A stretch of 64,000 bases of DNA from Paracidovorax avenae (GCF_040892545.1 NZ_CP156079.1:4003501-4067500); one strand, 5' to 3'; positions 36,229-45,342 are shown, counted from the first letter of the stretch. Made by a program: numbers and translations. Notes: a model not told the origin generated them from the letters alone.

Positions 36229-37107
36229 TCACCGCCCCAAATACACCTCGATCACCCGCTCATCCCCCTGCACCTCGTCCAGCGTCCCCTCCGCCAGCAC
36301 GGCCCCGTCGCACAGCACCGTCACCTTCTCGGAGATCGCCCGGATGAACGACATGTCGTGCTCCACCACCATCAGCGAATGCCTGCCCTTGAGCGAGAGG
36401 AACAGCTCGGCCGTGCGCGCCGTCTCCTCGTCGGTCATGCCCGCCACCGGCTCGTCGAGCAGCAGCAGCTTCGGGTCCTGCATCAGCAGCATGCCGATCT
36501 CCAGCCACTGCTTCTGGCCGTGGCTCAGCTCGGCCGCGCGGCGGGCAGGCTGGTGCGCGAGGTGGATGGTGTGCAGCACCTCGGCGAGCCGGTCCTTCTG
36601 CGCCGAGTCGAGGCGGAAGAACATGGACGACGCCACGCCCTTGTGGGTCTTCAGGGCCAGTTCGAGGTTCTCGAACACCGTGAGCTGCTCGAACACCGTG
36701 GGTTTCTGGAACTTGCGGCCGATGCCCAGTTGCGCGATGCCGGGCTCGTTGTGGCGCAGCAGGTCGATGGTGGAGCCGAAGTACACCGTTCCGCGGTCGG
36801 GACGGGTCTTGCCGGTGATGATGTCCATCATCGTGGTCTTGCCCGCGCCGTTGGGGCCGATGATGCAGCGCAGCTCGCCCGGGGCGATGTCGAGGTTCAG
36901 GCCGTTGATGGCCTTGAAGCCGTCGAAGGCCACGTGCACGTCCTCCAGGTAGAGGATGCGGCCGTGGGCCACGTCCACTTCGCCGGGCACGGCCACGCGC
37001 GAGAAGCCCGCGGCGCGGCCGCCGGATTCGGTGCTGCGGCCCGCTTCCGGCGCCGCCGTGCCGCGCCCGATGCGGCGCGCGCCTTCGTCCATGAGATCGG
37101 GGGTCAT
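36229..37107 (-). CDS. urtD: Urea ABC transporter ATP-binding subunit UrtD
   Basis: A 292-residue cytoplasmic ATPase of the LivG branch. An unusual polar leader of about 50 residues (RGTAAPEAGRSTESGGRAAG) precedes the ABC domain. Walker A is GPNGAGKTT, the signature ELSHGQKQWLEIGMLL is the variant typical of UrtD, and Walker B is LLLLDEPVAGMTDEET. It pairs with UrtE beneath the UrtB/UrtC permeases. The start overlaps the urtC stop by 4 nt (37104-37107), so the two are translationally coupled. Downstream lies the large inverted repeat. Confidence 0.95.
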   Translation of the reverse strand: MTPDLMDEGARRIGRGTAAPEAGRSTESGGRAAGFSRVAVPGEVDVAHGRILYLEDVHVAFDGFKAINGLNLDIAPGELRCIIGPNGAGKTTMMDIITGKTRPDRGTVYFGSTIDLLRHNEPGIAQLGIGRKFQKPTVFEQLTVFENLELALKTHKGVASSMFFRLDSAQKDRLAEVLHTIHLAHQPARRAAELSHGQKQWLEIGMLLMQDPKLLLLDEPVAGMTDEETARTAELFLSLKGRHSLMVVEHDMSFIRAISEKVTVLCDGAVLAEGTLDEVQGDERVIEVYLGR

Positions 37108-38261
37108 CGCGCGGCGCCTCCTTCTTCCTTGCGCAGGGCCTTCGCGATGCGGCCGCGCCATCCGCCCCGCGAACGCAGCAGCCCCGCCACGCCCTGCGGC
37201 AGGAACAGCGTGACGGCGATGAACAGCGCGCCCAGGAAATACAGCCAGAACTCCGGCGCCGTCACCGTCAGCCAGCTTTTGGCGCCGTTGACGAGGAAGG
37301 CCCCCGCGATCGGGCCGGCCAGCGTCGCGCGCCCGCCCACGGCCGCCCAGACGGCGATCTCGATGGAGTTGGCGGCGCTCATCTCGCCCGGGTTGATGAT
37401 GCCCACCTGCGGCACGTAGAGCGCGCCGGCCACGCCGCACATCATGGCGCTGATGGTCCAGATCGCGAGCTTGTAGGGCAGCGGCGAGTAGCCCGAGAAC
37501 ATCACGCGGCTTTCCGCGTCGCGGATGGCCTGCAGCACCCGGCCGAACTTGGAGCCCACCAGCCAGCGGCCCAGCAGGAAGAAGCCGAGCAGCGCCAGCC
37601 CCGTGAGCACGAACAGCAGCATGCGCATGTTCTGCGTGGCGATGGGCTGCCCCAGGATGCGCTTGAAGTCGGTGAAGCCGTTGTTGCCGCCGAAGCCCGT
37701 CTCGTTGCGGAAGAAGAGCAGCATGGCGGCATAGGTCATGGCCTGCGTGATGATGGAAAAGTACACGCCCTTGATGCGCGAGCGGAAGGCGAAGTAGCCG
37801 AACACGAAGGCCACCAGGCCCGGCACGGCCACGACCAGCACCAGCGTGGCGATGAAGCTGTCCGACAGCGCCCAGTGCCAGGGCAGTTCCTTCCAGTCCA
37901 GGAACACCATGAAGTCGGGCAGGTCGCTCTTGTAGTTGCCGTCGCGGCCGATCTGGCGCATGAGGTACATGCCCATCACGTAGCCGCCCAGCGCGAAGAA
38001 GAGGCCGTGCCCCAGGCTCAGGATGCCCGTGTAGCCCCAGATCAGGTCCATGGCCAGCGCGCAGATGGCGTAGCACATGATCTTGCCGACCAGGGCCACG
38101 GCGTAGTCCGAAAGATGGAACGCGCTGCCGGCCGGCACCCACAGGTTGAGCACGGGCGCCACCGCGCAGACCGCGATCAGCGCCACGATGAAGCCCGTCC
38201 ACCCACCGCGCGTGAGCAGCGGTGCCGGGGCTGGCAGTTGAATGGGAATTGGAGTGGTCAT
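37104..38261 (-). CDS. urtC: Urea ABC transporter permease UrtC
   Basis: A 385-residue integral membrane protein of the LivM branch. It has about ten hydrophobic segments, the LivM-type motif IWGYTGILSLGHGLFFALGGYVMG near residue 75, and the docking helix region RVLQAIRDAESRVMFSGYSP with the Glu-Ser pair typical of branched-chain/urea permeases. It forms the channel with UrtB. It is separated from urtB by 170 bp carrying a hairpin repeat also found after urtA, and it overlaps urtD. Confidence 0.95.
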   Translation of the reverse strand: MTTPIPIQLPAPAPLLTRGGWTGFIVALIAVCAVAPVLNLWVPAGSAFHLSDYAVALVGKIMCYAICALAMDLIWGYTGILSLGHGLFFALGGYVMGMYLMRQIGRDGNYKSDLPDFMVFLDWKELPWHWALSDSFIATLVLVVAVPGLVAFVFGYFAFRSRIKGVYFSIITQAMTYAAMLLFFRNETGFGGNNGFTDFKRILGQPIATQNMRMLLFVLTGLALLGFFLLGRWLVGSKFGRVLQAIRDAESRVMFSGYSPLPYKLAIWTISAMMCGVAGALYVPQVGIINPGEMSAANSIEIAVWAAVGGRATLAGPIAGAFLVNGAKSWLTVTAPEFWLYFLGALFIAVTLFLPQGVAGLLRSRGGWRGRIAKALRKEEGGAAR

Positions 38262-38358
38262 ACTTTTTCAGCGTTCGGCATCGCCAGCGGAATCAGCCAC
38301 CGTCACGGCCCAGGCCAGCAGCCGCCGCGCAAGGGCCGCCCCGCCGCGCCGGCGGCGT

Positions 38359-38425
38359 CCCCTCTCCCGCAGGGCACAGCCATGCGAGAGAGGGGGGAAG
38401 GAGCGAAGCGACACAGGGGGGTGTC
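38359..38425. repeat. Intergenic hairpin repeat downstream of urtB (copy 1)
   Basis: A stem made of CCTCTCCCGC and GCGAGAGAGG brackets a short loop and is followed by GGGGGGAAGG, a small CGAAGCG hairpin and CAGGGGGGTGTC. The same succession occurs at 40195-40255 after urtA. In both cases it lies just past a stop codon on the minus strand, so it would form RNA structure in the 3' region of the upstream gene. Confidence 0.65.
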
Positions 38426-38431
38426 TCATAC

Positions 38432-40012
38432 CTAGTCTGCAGTGCGGCCCTTCACCGCGAAGATGCCCTGGGGCCGCTTCTGGATGAAGACGATGATGAG
38501 GACCAGCACGGCGATCTTGGCCAGCACGGCGCCCGCCCAGCCCTCGAGGAATTTGTTGAGCACGCCCAGGCCCAGCGCGGCATAGACGGTGCCCGCGAGC
38601 TGGCCCACGCCGCCCAGCACCACCACCATGAACGCGTCCACGATGTAGCCCTGCCCCAGGTCCGGGCCCACGTTGCCGACCTGGCTCAGGGCGCAGCCCG
38701 CCAGGCCCGCGATGCCCGATCCCAGCGCGAAGGCATAGGTATCGACGCGCGCGGTGTTCACGCCCATGCACGAGGCGATGGGCCGGTTCTGCGTGACACC
38801 GCGCACGAACAGCCCCAGCCGCGTGCGCCCGATGAGGAAGGCCACGCCGCCCAGCACCGCGAACGCGAAGGCCACGATCACCAGCCGGTTCCACGGCAGC
38901 TGCAGGTTCTCCAGCACCTGCACGCCGCCACTCATCCAGGCGGGGTTTTCCACGCCCACGTTCTGCGCGCCGAACAGGCTGCGCACCAACTGCTGCAGCA
39001 TCAGGCTGATGCCCCAGGTGGCAAGCAGCGTCTCCAGCGGCCGGCCGTAGAGAAAACGGATCACGCCGCGCTCCAGCACCGCGCCCATGAGCGCCGACGC
39101 GAGGAACGCCACCGGCACGGCCGCGACGAGGTACGCATCGAAGGCACCTGGCAGGTAGCGCTGGAACAGCCCCTGCACCACGTAGGTGGCATAGGCACCG
39201 ATCATCATCAGTTCGCCATGGGCCATGTTGATGACGCCCATCAGCCCGTAGGTGATGGCCAGGCCCAGCGCCACGAGCAGCAGGATCGATCCCAGGCTGA
39301 GGCCCGAGAACAGCGCACCCAGGCGCTCGCCCCACTGCAGCCGCGCTTCCACGGCCTTCAGCGCGGAATCGATCGCCGCGCGCACCTTCGGGTCCTGTTC
39401 GTTGCGCAGTTGCTCCAGCAGCACCGTGCGGGTGGCCGGGTTGCCGCTGCCGGCCAGGGCCTGCGCCGCCAGCTGGCGCTGCGCCGGATCGCTCGCCGAG
39501 AGCTGGATGCGCGCGCGGATCGCCTCGAGCCGTGCCTTGAGCCCCGGCTCGCGCTCGGCCGCCAGGGCCTTGTCGATCAGCGGCAGCCGCGCCTCGTCGC
39601 TCTCGTCCTTGAGCGCATCGATCGCCGCGCGGCGCTGCGCCGCATCCGGCGACATGAGCTGCAGCGATGCCAGCGCGGTGTCGAACTCGCCGCGCATGCG
39701 GTTGTTGTTGACGATGTCCTCCGCATCGTCCGGCACGCTCACCGGCGCACCGGTGACGGGGTCGATGCCCTTGTCATCCTTGATGACGATGGCCTTCCCT
39801 CCCGCGATCTTCACCGCATCGTCCGCCATCGCCCGGATGAAAGCCACCGTGGCCTCGTCGGGCGTGGCAATGGCCTGCTGCAGCGCCGCGATCCGCTCGT
39901 CGGTATCGCCCGCGGCCATCGCCCGCGCCGCCTCCGCCGTGAGCGCGTGCGCCTGCACCGCCGCACACAGCAGCAGGCAGGCGATCAGGCGATGGAAGAA
40001 GGAAAGAAACAT
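38432..40012 (-). CDS. urtB: Urea ABC transporter permease UrtB
   Basis: A 526-residue protein. After a signal peptide (FFHRLIACLLLCAAVQAHA) comes a periplasmic helical domain of about 210 residues with repeat-like segments, characteristic of UrtB and absent from LivH. The membrane permease begins at GSILLLVALGLAITYGLMGV and includes INMAHGELMMIGAYATY and the docking region RGVTQNRPIASCMGVNTARVD. The ATG at 40012 is chosen because it starts directly at the signal peptide; a GTG at 40063 is also in frame. It is separated from urtA by about 240 bp of repeat-containing DNA. Confidence 0.93.
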   Translation of the reverse strand: MFLSFFHRLIACLLLCAAVQAHALTAEAARAMAAGDTDERIAALQQAIATPDEATVAFIRAMADDAVKIAGGKAIVIKDDKGIDPVTGAPVSVPDDAEDIVNNNRMRGEFDTALASLQLMSPDAAQRRAAIDALKDESDEARLPLIDKALAAEREPGLKARLEAIRARIQLSASDPAQRQLAAQALAGSGNPATRTVLLEQLRNEQDPKVRAAIDSALKAVEARLQWGERLGALFSGLSLGSILLLVALGLAITYGLMGVINMAHGELMMIGAYATYVVQGLFQRYLPGAFDAYLVAAVPVAFLASALMGAVLERGVIRFLYGRPLETLLATWGISLMLQQLVRSLFGAQNVGVENPAWMSGGVQVLENLQLPWNRLVIVAFAFAVLGGVAFLIGRTRLGLFVRGVTQNRPIASCMGVNTARVDTYAFALGSGIAGLAGCALSQVGNVGPDLGQGYIVDAFMVVVLGGVGQLAGTVYAALGLGVLNKFLEGWAGAVLAKIAVLVLIIVFIQKRPQGIFAVKGRTAD

Positions 40013-40194
40013 GGGAAAGAAACCCGCAACGGAAATGGGTAAGAAGCAGAGCATTAACCACACCCCAGCCCAGCAGACGCCGCGGAACGGGCTTCGCCCG
40101 GCCGCTGGCGTCGAGCAGCCCCGGGCCGGAGGCGCGGGGCGTTCGGGCTGTCCAGGCCCGCGCAGGCGGGCCCGGAGCCGCAGCCCTCACCCCC

Positions 40195-40255
40195 TCCCGC
40201 CGTGCGAAGCACGGCGAGAGCGGGGGGAAGGCCCGAAGGGCCTCAGGGGGGTGTC
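40195..40255. repeat. Intergenic hairpin repeat downstream of urtA (copy 2)
   Basis: CCCCTCCCGCCGTGC and GCACGGCGAGAGCGGGG form a long stem, followed by GGGGGGAAGG, the hairpin GGCCCGAAGGGCC and CAGGGGGGTGTC. It matches the arrangement at 38359-38425. The end of the repeat touches the urtA stop codon. By analogy with other binding-protein operons, it may stabilise urtA mRNA or lower read-through into urtB. Confidence 0.65.
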
Positions 40256-41513
40256 ACTTCTTCTCGGGCTCGTCCTTCTTCTTGTCGTTGCCCTCGATGT
40301 AAGGGCTCCACGGCTTGGCCTTGACCGGACCGGGCGTCTTCCACACCACGTTGAACTGGCCGTCGGCCTTGATCTCGCCGATGAACACGCTCTTGTGCAG
40401 GTGGTGGTTCTTCTCGTCCATCTTGCTGACGATGCCCGAGGGCGCCTTGAAGGTCTGGCCGGCCATGGCGGCGATAACCTTGTCCACGTCGGTGCTCTTG
40501 GCCTTCTCCACCGCCTGCTTCCACATGTGGATGCCGATCCAGGTGGCCTCCATCGGGTCGTTGGTCAGCGGCTTGTCCTTGTGGCCCGGGATGTTGTTCT
40601 TCTTGGCGTAGTCGCTCCACTGCTTGATGAACGCGGTGTTCTCCGGGTTCTTCAGGGACATGAAGTAGTTCCACGCGGCCAGGTGGCCCACGAGCGGCTT
40701 GGTGTCCACGCCGCGCAGCTCTTCCTCGCCCACGCTGAAGGCCACCACCGGCACGTCCTTGGCCTTCAGGCCGGCGTTGCCCAGTTCCTTGTAGAAGGGC
40801 ACGTTGGAATCGCCGTTGATGGTGGAGACCACGGCCGTCTTGCCGCCCTGGCTGAACTTCTTGATGTCGGCCACGATGGTCTGGTAGTCGGAGTGGCCGA
40901 AGGGGGTGTACTTCTCGTCGATGTCCGAATCCTTCACGCCCTTGGACTTCAGGTAGGCCCGCAGGATCTTGTTGGTGGTGCGGGGATAGACGTAGTCCGT
41001 GCCCAGCAGCACCCAGCGCTTGGCACCGCCGCCGTCCTTGCTCATGAGGTAGTCCACCGCGGGAATCGCCTGCTGGTTGGGCGCGGCGCCCGTGTAGAAC
41101 ACGTTCTTGGACAGCTCTTCGCCTTCGTACTGCACGGGGTAGAACAGCAGGCCGTTCATTTCCTCCACCACGGGCAGCACCGACTTGCGGCTCACGCTGG
41201 TCCAGCAGCCGAAGATCACCGAGACCTTGTCCTGGCCCAGCAGCTGCTTGGTCTTTTCGGCGAAGAGCGGCCAGTTGGAGGCCGGGTCCACCACCACGGG
41301 CTCGAGCTTCTTGCCCAGCACGCCGCCCTTGGCGTTGATGTCCTCGATGGCCATCAGCACGGTGTCCTTGAGCACCGTTTCCGAAATGGCCATGGTGCCC
41401 GAGAGGCTGTGCAGCACGCCGACCTTGATGGTGTCCTGGGCGTGGGCGGTAATACCGGCGCCCGCCAGCGCCACGGCGGCGGTGAGGGCCTTGAGGGTGA
41501 ATCGGCGTTGCAT
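40254..41513 (-). CDS. urtA: Urea ABC transporter substrate-binding protein UrtA
   Basis: A 419-residue periplasmic binding protein. The signal peptide (RRFTLKALTAAVALAGAGITAHA) is followed by the UrtA signature DTIKVGVLHSLSGTMAISE, FGCWTSVSRKSVLPVVEEMN, LLFYPVQYEGEE and DYVYPRTTNKILR, all diagnostic for urea or short-chain-amide binding rather than branched-chain amino acids. The C-terminus is a lysine-rich tail (GNDKKKDEPEKK). GGAG lies about 9 nt before the ATG at 41513. It leads the operon urtABCDE. Nitrogen control is expected, but no sigma-54 site was found on this strand. Confidence 0.95.
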   Translation of the reverse strand: MQRRFTLKALTAAVALAGAGITAHAQDTIKVGVLHSLSGTMAISETVLKDTVLMAIEDINAKGGVLGKKLEPVVVDPASNWPLFAEKTKQLLGQDKVSVIFGCWTSVSRKSVLPVVEEMNGLLFYPVQYEGEELSKNVFYTGAAPNQQAIPAVDYLMSKDGGGAKRWVLLGTDYVYPRTTNKILRAYLKSKGVKDSDIDEKYTPFGHSDYQTIVADIKKFSQGGKTAVVSTINGDSNVPFYKELGNAGLKAKDVPVVAFSVGEEELRGVDTKPLVGHLAAWNYFMSLKNPENTAFIKQWSDYAKKNNIPGHKDKPLTNDPMEATWIGIHMWKQAVEKAKSTDVDKVIAAMAGQTFKAPSGIVSKMDEKNHHLHKSVFIGEIKADGQFNVVWKTPGPVKAKPWSPYIEGNDKKKDEPEKK

Positions 41514-41582
41514 ATGCAGGTACTCCATGGTGGTTGATGGCATTCGCCGGACGCTTGCAGGTCTCGTCCGACGCATGGATGC

Positions 41583-41718
41583 CATCCTAGGGATGACCCG
41601 CGACTGCCGAAATACGCCGGAGGGCGTACGCCGCCCCGCCACCTCCCGCATCCCGGCGGGACGCCCGCCCGAAGCCCCAAGCCGATGCAGCCAGCCCGAT
41701 AGCCGTGCACGAATGCAC
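41583..41718. promoter_or_regulatory. Palindromes in the urtA/aldolase intergenic region
   Basis: The 347 bp between the divergent urtA and aldolase genes hold two clear palindromes: CATCCTAGGGATG (41583-41595) and GTGCACGAATGCAC (41705-41718). The second lies about 80 bp upstream of the transcription start predicted from the sigma-54 promoter, a reasonable place for an enhancer-binding activator. Neither matches the canonical NtrC site well, so no regulator is named. Confidence 0.35.
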
Positions 41719-41769
41719 CACATCGGGCCCGCAGCGGCCGTCCGGCGGGGTTTTCCCGCATGGAATGGC

Positions 41770-41785
41770 TGGCACACGAGTTGCA
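41770..41785 (+). promoter_or_regulatory. Sigma-54 (RpoN) promoter for the aldolase/ABC/amine operon
   Basis: TGGCACACGAGTTGCA matches the -24/-12 consensus TGGCACG-N4-TTGCA in every key position except one A for G. GG (41771-41772) and GC (41783-41784) are separated by exactly 10 nt. Transcription would start near 41796, 65 bp before the aldolase start codon. An inverted repeat, TGATG-N5-CATCA (41786-41800), overlaps that start and could bind a repressor such as the operon's own GntR protein. Confidence 0.7.
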
Positions 41786-41860
41786 TGATGATCTGCATCA
41801 AGTCGTCTGTCGACAGCCGACCAATTACCCATCGCAGATCAAAGATGCCTGGAGGCCCTT

Positions 41861-42670
41861 TTGGAAACAGCAGAACTCCACCCCCCGCGCGCCGCTGAAC
41901 ACCGTTCCCCGATGTCATCTGCGGAGCGCCAGGTCCGCCGGGACCTGGCGGCGGCCTATCGCCTCGTCGCCCTCTACGGCATGGACGACAGCATCTACAC
42001 CCACATCTCGGCGCGCGTGCCGGGCACCGAGGACCAGTTCCTGATCAACCCCTTCGGCATGCTGTTCCGCGACATCACGGCGTCCTCGCTCGTGAAGATC
42101 GACCTGCACGGCAACCTCGTCGAGCCCGGCGAATACGACGTGAACCCGGCCGGCTTCACGATCCACAGCGCCGTGCACGCCGCGCGCCACGATGCCGCCT
42201 GCGTGCTGCACACCCACACCGTGGCCGGCGTGGCCGTGTCGTCGCTGGCCGGCGGGCTGCAGCCCTGCAACCAGTGGGCGCTGCAGTTCCACAACCGGGT
42301 CACCTACCACGCATTCGAAGGCATCGCGCTGAACCTGGAAGAGCGCGAACGCCTGGTCGCGGACCTCGGCCCCACGTCGCGAGCGCTCATCCTGCGCAAC
42401 CACGGCCTCGTGACGCTAGGCCGCAGCGTGGCGGAGGCCTTCATCCTCATGCACAACCTGGAACGCGCCTGCCGCGTGCAGGTCGCCATCCAGGGCACCG
42501 GGCAGGCCGTGAACCCCGTGCCGGAAGCGGTCTGCGAACTCACGGCGCGCCAGTACGAAAGCGGCGACACGAACCGCCTGGCCGCCCAGCCCACCGATCC
42601 CTACGCCCGCGAATGGCGCGCGCTGCTGCAGCGCCTGGAGCCGCCCGGCCCCGCTTCGTTCCGCGACTGA
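41861..42670 (+). CDS. Class II aldolase/adducin family protein
   Basis: A 269-residue cytoplasmic enzyme of the fuculose/ribulose-phosphate aldolase fold. The zinc histidines are visible in VLHTHTVAGVAVSS (about residue 110) and in LRNHGLVTLGRS (about residue 178). The acidic catalytic position lies near FHNRVTYHAFEG. It could perform aldol cleavage or an epimerase or decarboxylase-like reaction. The TTG at 41861 is favoured because GGAGG (41851-41855) is 5 nt upstream; an ATG at 41912 would shorten it by 17 residues. It is the first gene behind the sigma-54 promoter. Confidence 0.85.
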   Translation: METAELHPPRAAEHRSPMSSAERQVRRDLAAAYRLVALYGMDDSIYTHISARVPGTEDQFLINPFGMLFRDITASSLVKIDLHGNLVEPGEYDVNPAGFTIHSAVHAARHDAACVLHTHTVAGVAVSSLAGGLQPCNQWALQFHNRVTYHAFEGIALNLEERERLVADLGPTSRALILRNHGLVTLGRSVAEAFILMHNLERACRVQVAIQGTGQAVNPVPEAVCELTARQYESGDTNRLAAQPTDPYAREWRALLQRLEPPGPASFRD

Positions 42671-42722
42671 GTTCCCCGCGTCCGAGCCTTCCCACCCCAC
42701 CCCTGCCGAAAGGTCCGCCCCG

Positions 42723-44285
42723 ATGAAACGCCGCCACCTGATCCAAGCCGTTCCCGCAGCCCTCGGGATGACCATCGCCGGGGTTCCCCTGCACAGCCTG
42801 GCGCAGGCCCGGAAAGGCGTCGTCAACGTGCTGGTCCAGCCCGAACCGCCCGGCCTGATGATGGGCATCGTGCAGAACGGCCCGACGCAGCTGATCTCCG
42901 GCAACATCTACGAAGGCCTGCTGCGCTACGACGAGAAGCTGCAGCCTCAGCCCCAGCTGGCCACGTCCTGGACGGTGAGCCCGGACAGCAAGACCTACGT
43001 CTTCAAGCTCAAGCCGAACGTGAAGTGGCACGACGGCAAGCCCTTCACGGCCGACGACGTGGTGTTCTCGTGCGACGTGTTCCTGCGCAAGACGCATGCG
43101 CGCTTCCGCGCCAGCCTGGCCCACGTGGAATCGATCAAGGCACTGGATCCGCTCACAGTGGAGTTCAGGCTCAAGCAGCCGTTCGGCCCCTTCCTCGGCA
43201 TCTTCGAGAACGGCACCATGCCCATGGTGCCCAGGCACATCTACGAAGGCACCGACTTCCTGACCAACCCGGCCAATGCCACGCCCATCGGCACCGGCCC
43301 GCTCAAGTTCAAGGAGTGGGCCAAGGGTTCCTACATCCACCTGGTGGCCAACGAGAACTACCACCAGCCCGGCGTCGTGACGGTCGAGGGCGTGTACTTC
43401 CACGTGATCCCCGACGCCGCCGCGCGCGCCGCGGCCTTCGAGTCCGGCAAGGTCGACATCGCGCCGGGCGGCACGGTGGAGTATTTCGACGTGGGGCGCC
43501 TGTCCAAGCTGCCCGGCGCGGCCGTCACCACCAAGGGCTGGGAATTCTTCGCGCCCCAGAGCTGGCTGTGGATCAACAACCGCACGAAGCCGATGGACCA
43601 GGTGAAGTTCCGCCAGGCCATCTGGACGGCCATCGACCGCGATGCCATGGCCAAGATCGCGTGGTACGGCTTCGCCAAGCCGGCGACGGGCCCGTTCAAC
43701 AGCCACATCGCCTACGCCAGCGACGACGTCGCCAAGTACCCGCGCGACATCGCCAAGGCCAAGAAGCTGCTGGCCGAGGCCGGCTACAAGGGCGAGACGC
43801 TGCGACTGCTGCCCCTGCCCTACGGAGAATCCTGGCAGCGCCAGGCCGAGATCGTGCGACAGAACCTCACGCAGGCCGGCGTCAAGATCGAGATGGTCGC
43901 CACCGACGTGGCCGGCTGGAACCAGCGCTGCAACGAGTGGGATTTCGACCTGGCCTTCACCTACGTCTACCAATACGGCGACCCGGCCCTGGGCGTGGGC
44001 CGCAACTACACCACCAGCAACATCGCCAAGGGCTCCCCGTTCAACAACGTGGCCGGCTACTCGAACCCCAAGGTCGACGAGCTGTTCGCCGCCGGCGCCA
44101 TCGAGAGCGACCCGGCCAAACGCCGCGCCATCTATCTGGAAGTGCAGAAGATCCTCGTGGACGAGGTGCCCGTGGCCTGGCTGCACGAGATCAACTTCCC
44201 GACGCTCTACCGCACGAAGATCCAGAACATCGTGAGCTCCGGCATCGGCCTGAACGACAGCCTCGGCCGCGTCAAGCTGGCGTGA
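42723..44285 (+). CDS. ABC transporter substrate-binding protein, peptide/opine (SBP_bac_5) family
   Basis: A 520-residue periplasmic binding protein. A Tat-like or Sec leader (MKRRHLIQAVPAALGMTIAG) is followed by SBP_bac_5 features: NIYEGLLRYDEKLQPQPQLA, SWTVSPDSKTYVFKLKPNVKWHDGKPFTADDVVFS and GTGPLKFKEW. This family binds oligopeptides, opines, nickel or N-acylated compounds. It precedes two Dpp-type permeases and a double ATPase, so it defines the substrate imported for the enzymes encoded further downstream. The ligand is likely amine- or peptide-like but cannot be fixed from the sequence. Confidence 0.92.
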   Translation: MKRRHLIQAVPAALGMTIAGVPLHSLAQARKGVVNVLVQPEPPGLMMGIVQNGPTQLISGNIYEGLLRYDEKLQPQPQLATSWTVSPDSKTYVFKLKPNVKWHDGKPFTADDVVFSCDVFLRKTHARFRASLAHVESIKALDPLTVEFRLKQPFGPFLGIFENGTMPMVPRHIYEGTDFLTNPANATPIGTGPLKFKEWAKGSYIHLVANENYHQPGVVTVEGVYFHVIPDAAARAAAFESGKVDIAPGGTVEYFDVGRLSKLPGAAVTTKGWEFFAPQSWLWINNRTKPMDQVKFRQAIWTAIDRDAMAKIAWYGFAKPATGPFNSHIAYASDDVAKYPRDIAKAKKLLAEAGYKGETLRLLPLPYGESWQRQAEIVRQNLTQAGVKIEMVATDVAGWNQRCNEWDFDLAFTYVYQYGDPALGVGRNYTTSNIAKGSPFNNVAGYSNPKVDELFAAGAIESDPAKRRAIYLEVQKILVDEVPVAWLHEINFPTLYRTKIQNIVSSGIGLNDSLGRVKLA

Positions 44286-44367
44286 TCCCGCAGGCCTGAC
44301 GCCTCCCATCCACTCCCCGCGTGCGGCGGCCCAGCCGGGCCGCCGCATGCCCGAACCCGAGCCTGCG

Positions 44368-45342
44368 ATGAAACGACTCCAGTTCATGTCCGTGCGCGTG
44401 CTGCAGGGCCTCCTGGCCCTGCTGGTGATCGCCACCGCCAATTTCCTGCTGGTCCGGGCCGCACCGGGCGATCCGGTCTCCATCATGGCCGGCGAGGCCG
44501 GCGCATCCGACCCGCAGTTCGTGGCCCAGCTGCGCGCGCAGTTCGGCCTGGACCAGCCGCTGCCCGTGCAACTGGCGAACTACCTCGGCCATGTGGCGAA
44601 GCTGGACCTGGGCTACTCGTACCGCCAGCAGCAGCCGGTGGTCGACCTGATCCTGGAACGCCTGCCTGCGACCCTGCTGCTCACGGGCACGGCCTTCGGC
44701 CTGTCGCTGCTGTTCGGCATCGTGCTGGGCGCGCTCGCCAGCCGCCACGCCGGCAAATGGCAGGACAGCCTCATCACCGTGGTGGCCCTGGTGTTCTACG
44801 CCACGCCGCTGTATTGGCTCGCGATGATGGCCGTGCTGCTGTTCACCGTGCAGTTCGACCTGCTGCCGGCCTTCGGATTCTTCACCGTCGGCGCCGACCT
44901 GACCGGCATCGCCAAGGCCCTGGACATCGGAAAGCACCTGGTGCTGCCCGCGCTCACGCTGGCGCTGTTCTACATGGCGGTCTACGCCCGCATGACGCGC
45001 GCCTCGATGCTGGAGGTCGCGCAGATGGATTTCGTCAAGACCGCGCGCGCCAAGGGCGTCGCCCCCGGCCGCATCCAGCGCCGGCACATCCTGCGCAACG
45101 CGCTGCTGCCGGTGGTCACGCTGGCGGGCATCCAGGCCGGAGGAATGATCGGCGGCGCCGTGCTGACCGAGACCGTGTTCGCCTGGCCCGGCATTGGCCG
45201 GCTCATGTTCGACGCCCTGCTGCAGCGCGACTACAACCTGCTGCTGGGCTGCTTCCTGTTCACCGCGGCCATGGCCGTGCTGTTCAACCTGATCACCGAC
45301 TTCGTCTACACGCTGGTCGATCCCCGCATCGAACTCGGATGA
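44368..45342 (+). CDS. Peptide-type ABC transporter permease, DppB family
   Basis: A 324-residue inner-membrane permease. The DppB-type start is seen in RVLQGLLALLVIATANFLLVRAAPGDPV, with DPQFVAQLRAQFGLDQPLPVQ in the first periplasmic loop and the docking loop ARMTRASMLEVAQMDFVKTARAKGV. About six membrane helices follow the standard pattern. The ATG at 44368 is used because it starts close to the first helix; an ATG 21 nt upstream is possible. It forms a heterodimer with the next gene, 11 bp downstream. Confidence 0.92.
   Translation: MKRLQFMSVRVLQGLLALLVIATANFLLVRAAPGDPVSIMAGEAGASDPQFVAQLRAQFGLDQPLPVQLANYLGHVAKLDLGYSYRQQQPVVDLILERLPATLLLTGTAFGLSLLFGIVLGALASRHAGKWQDSLITVVALVFYATPLYWLAMMAVLLFTVQFDLLPAFGFFTVGADLTGIAKALDIGKHLVLPALTLALFYMAVYARMTRASMLEVAQMDFVKTARAKGVAPGRIQRRHILRNALLPVVTLAGIQAGGMIGGAVLTETVFAWPGIGRLMFDALLQRDYNLLLGCFLFTAAMAVLFNLITDFVYTLVDPRIELG

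Noticed and set aside
35483..36232. Several open frames of 120-250 codons on both strands
   Set aside because: They lie wholly within the inverted hairpin element, mirror each other on opposite strands and show no protein-like pattern; the length results from GC-rich repeats.
41705..41718. Palindrome GTGCACGAATGCAC as an NtrC enhancer site
   Set aside because: Arm orientation and spacer do not fit the usual TGCAC-N6/7-GTGCA NtrC site, so it is listed only as an unnamed palindrome.
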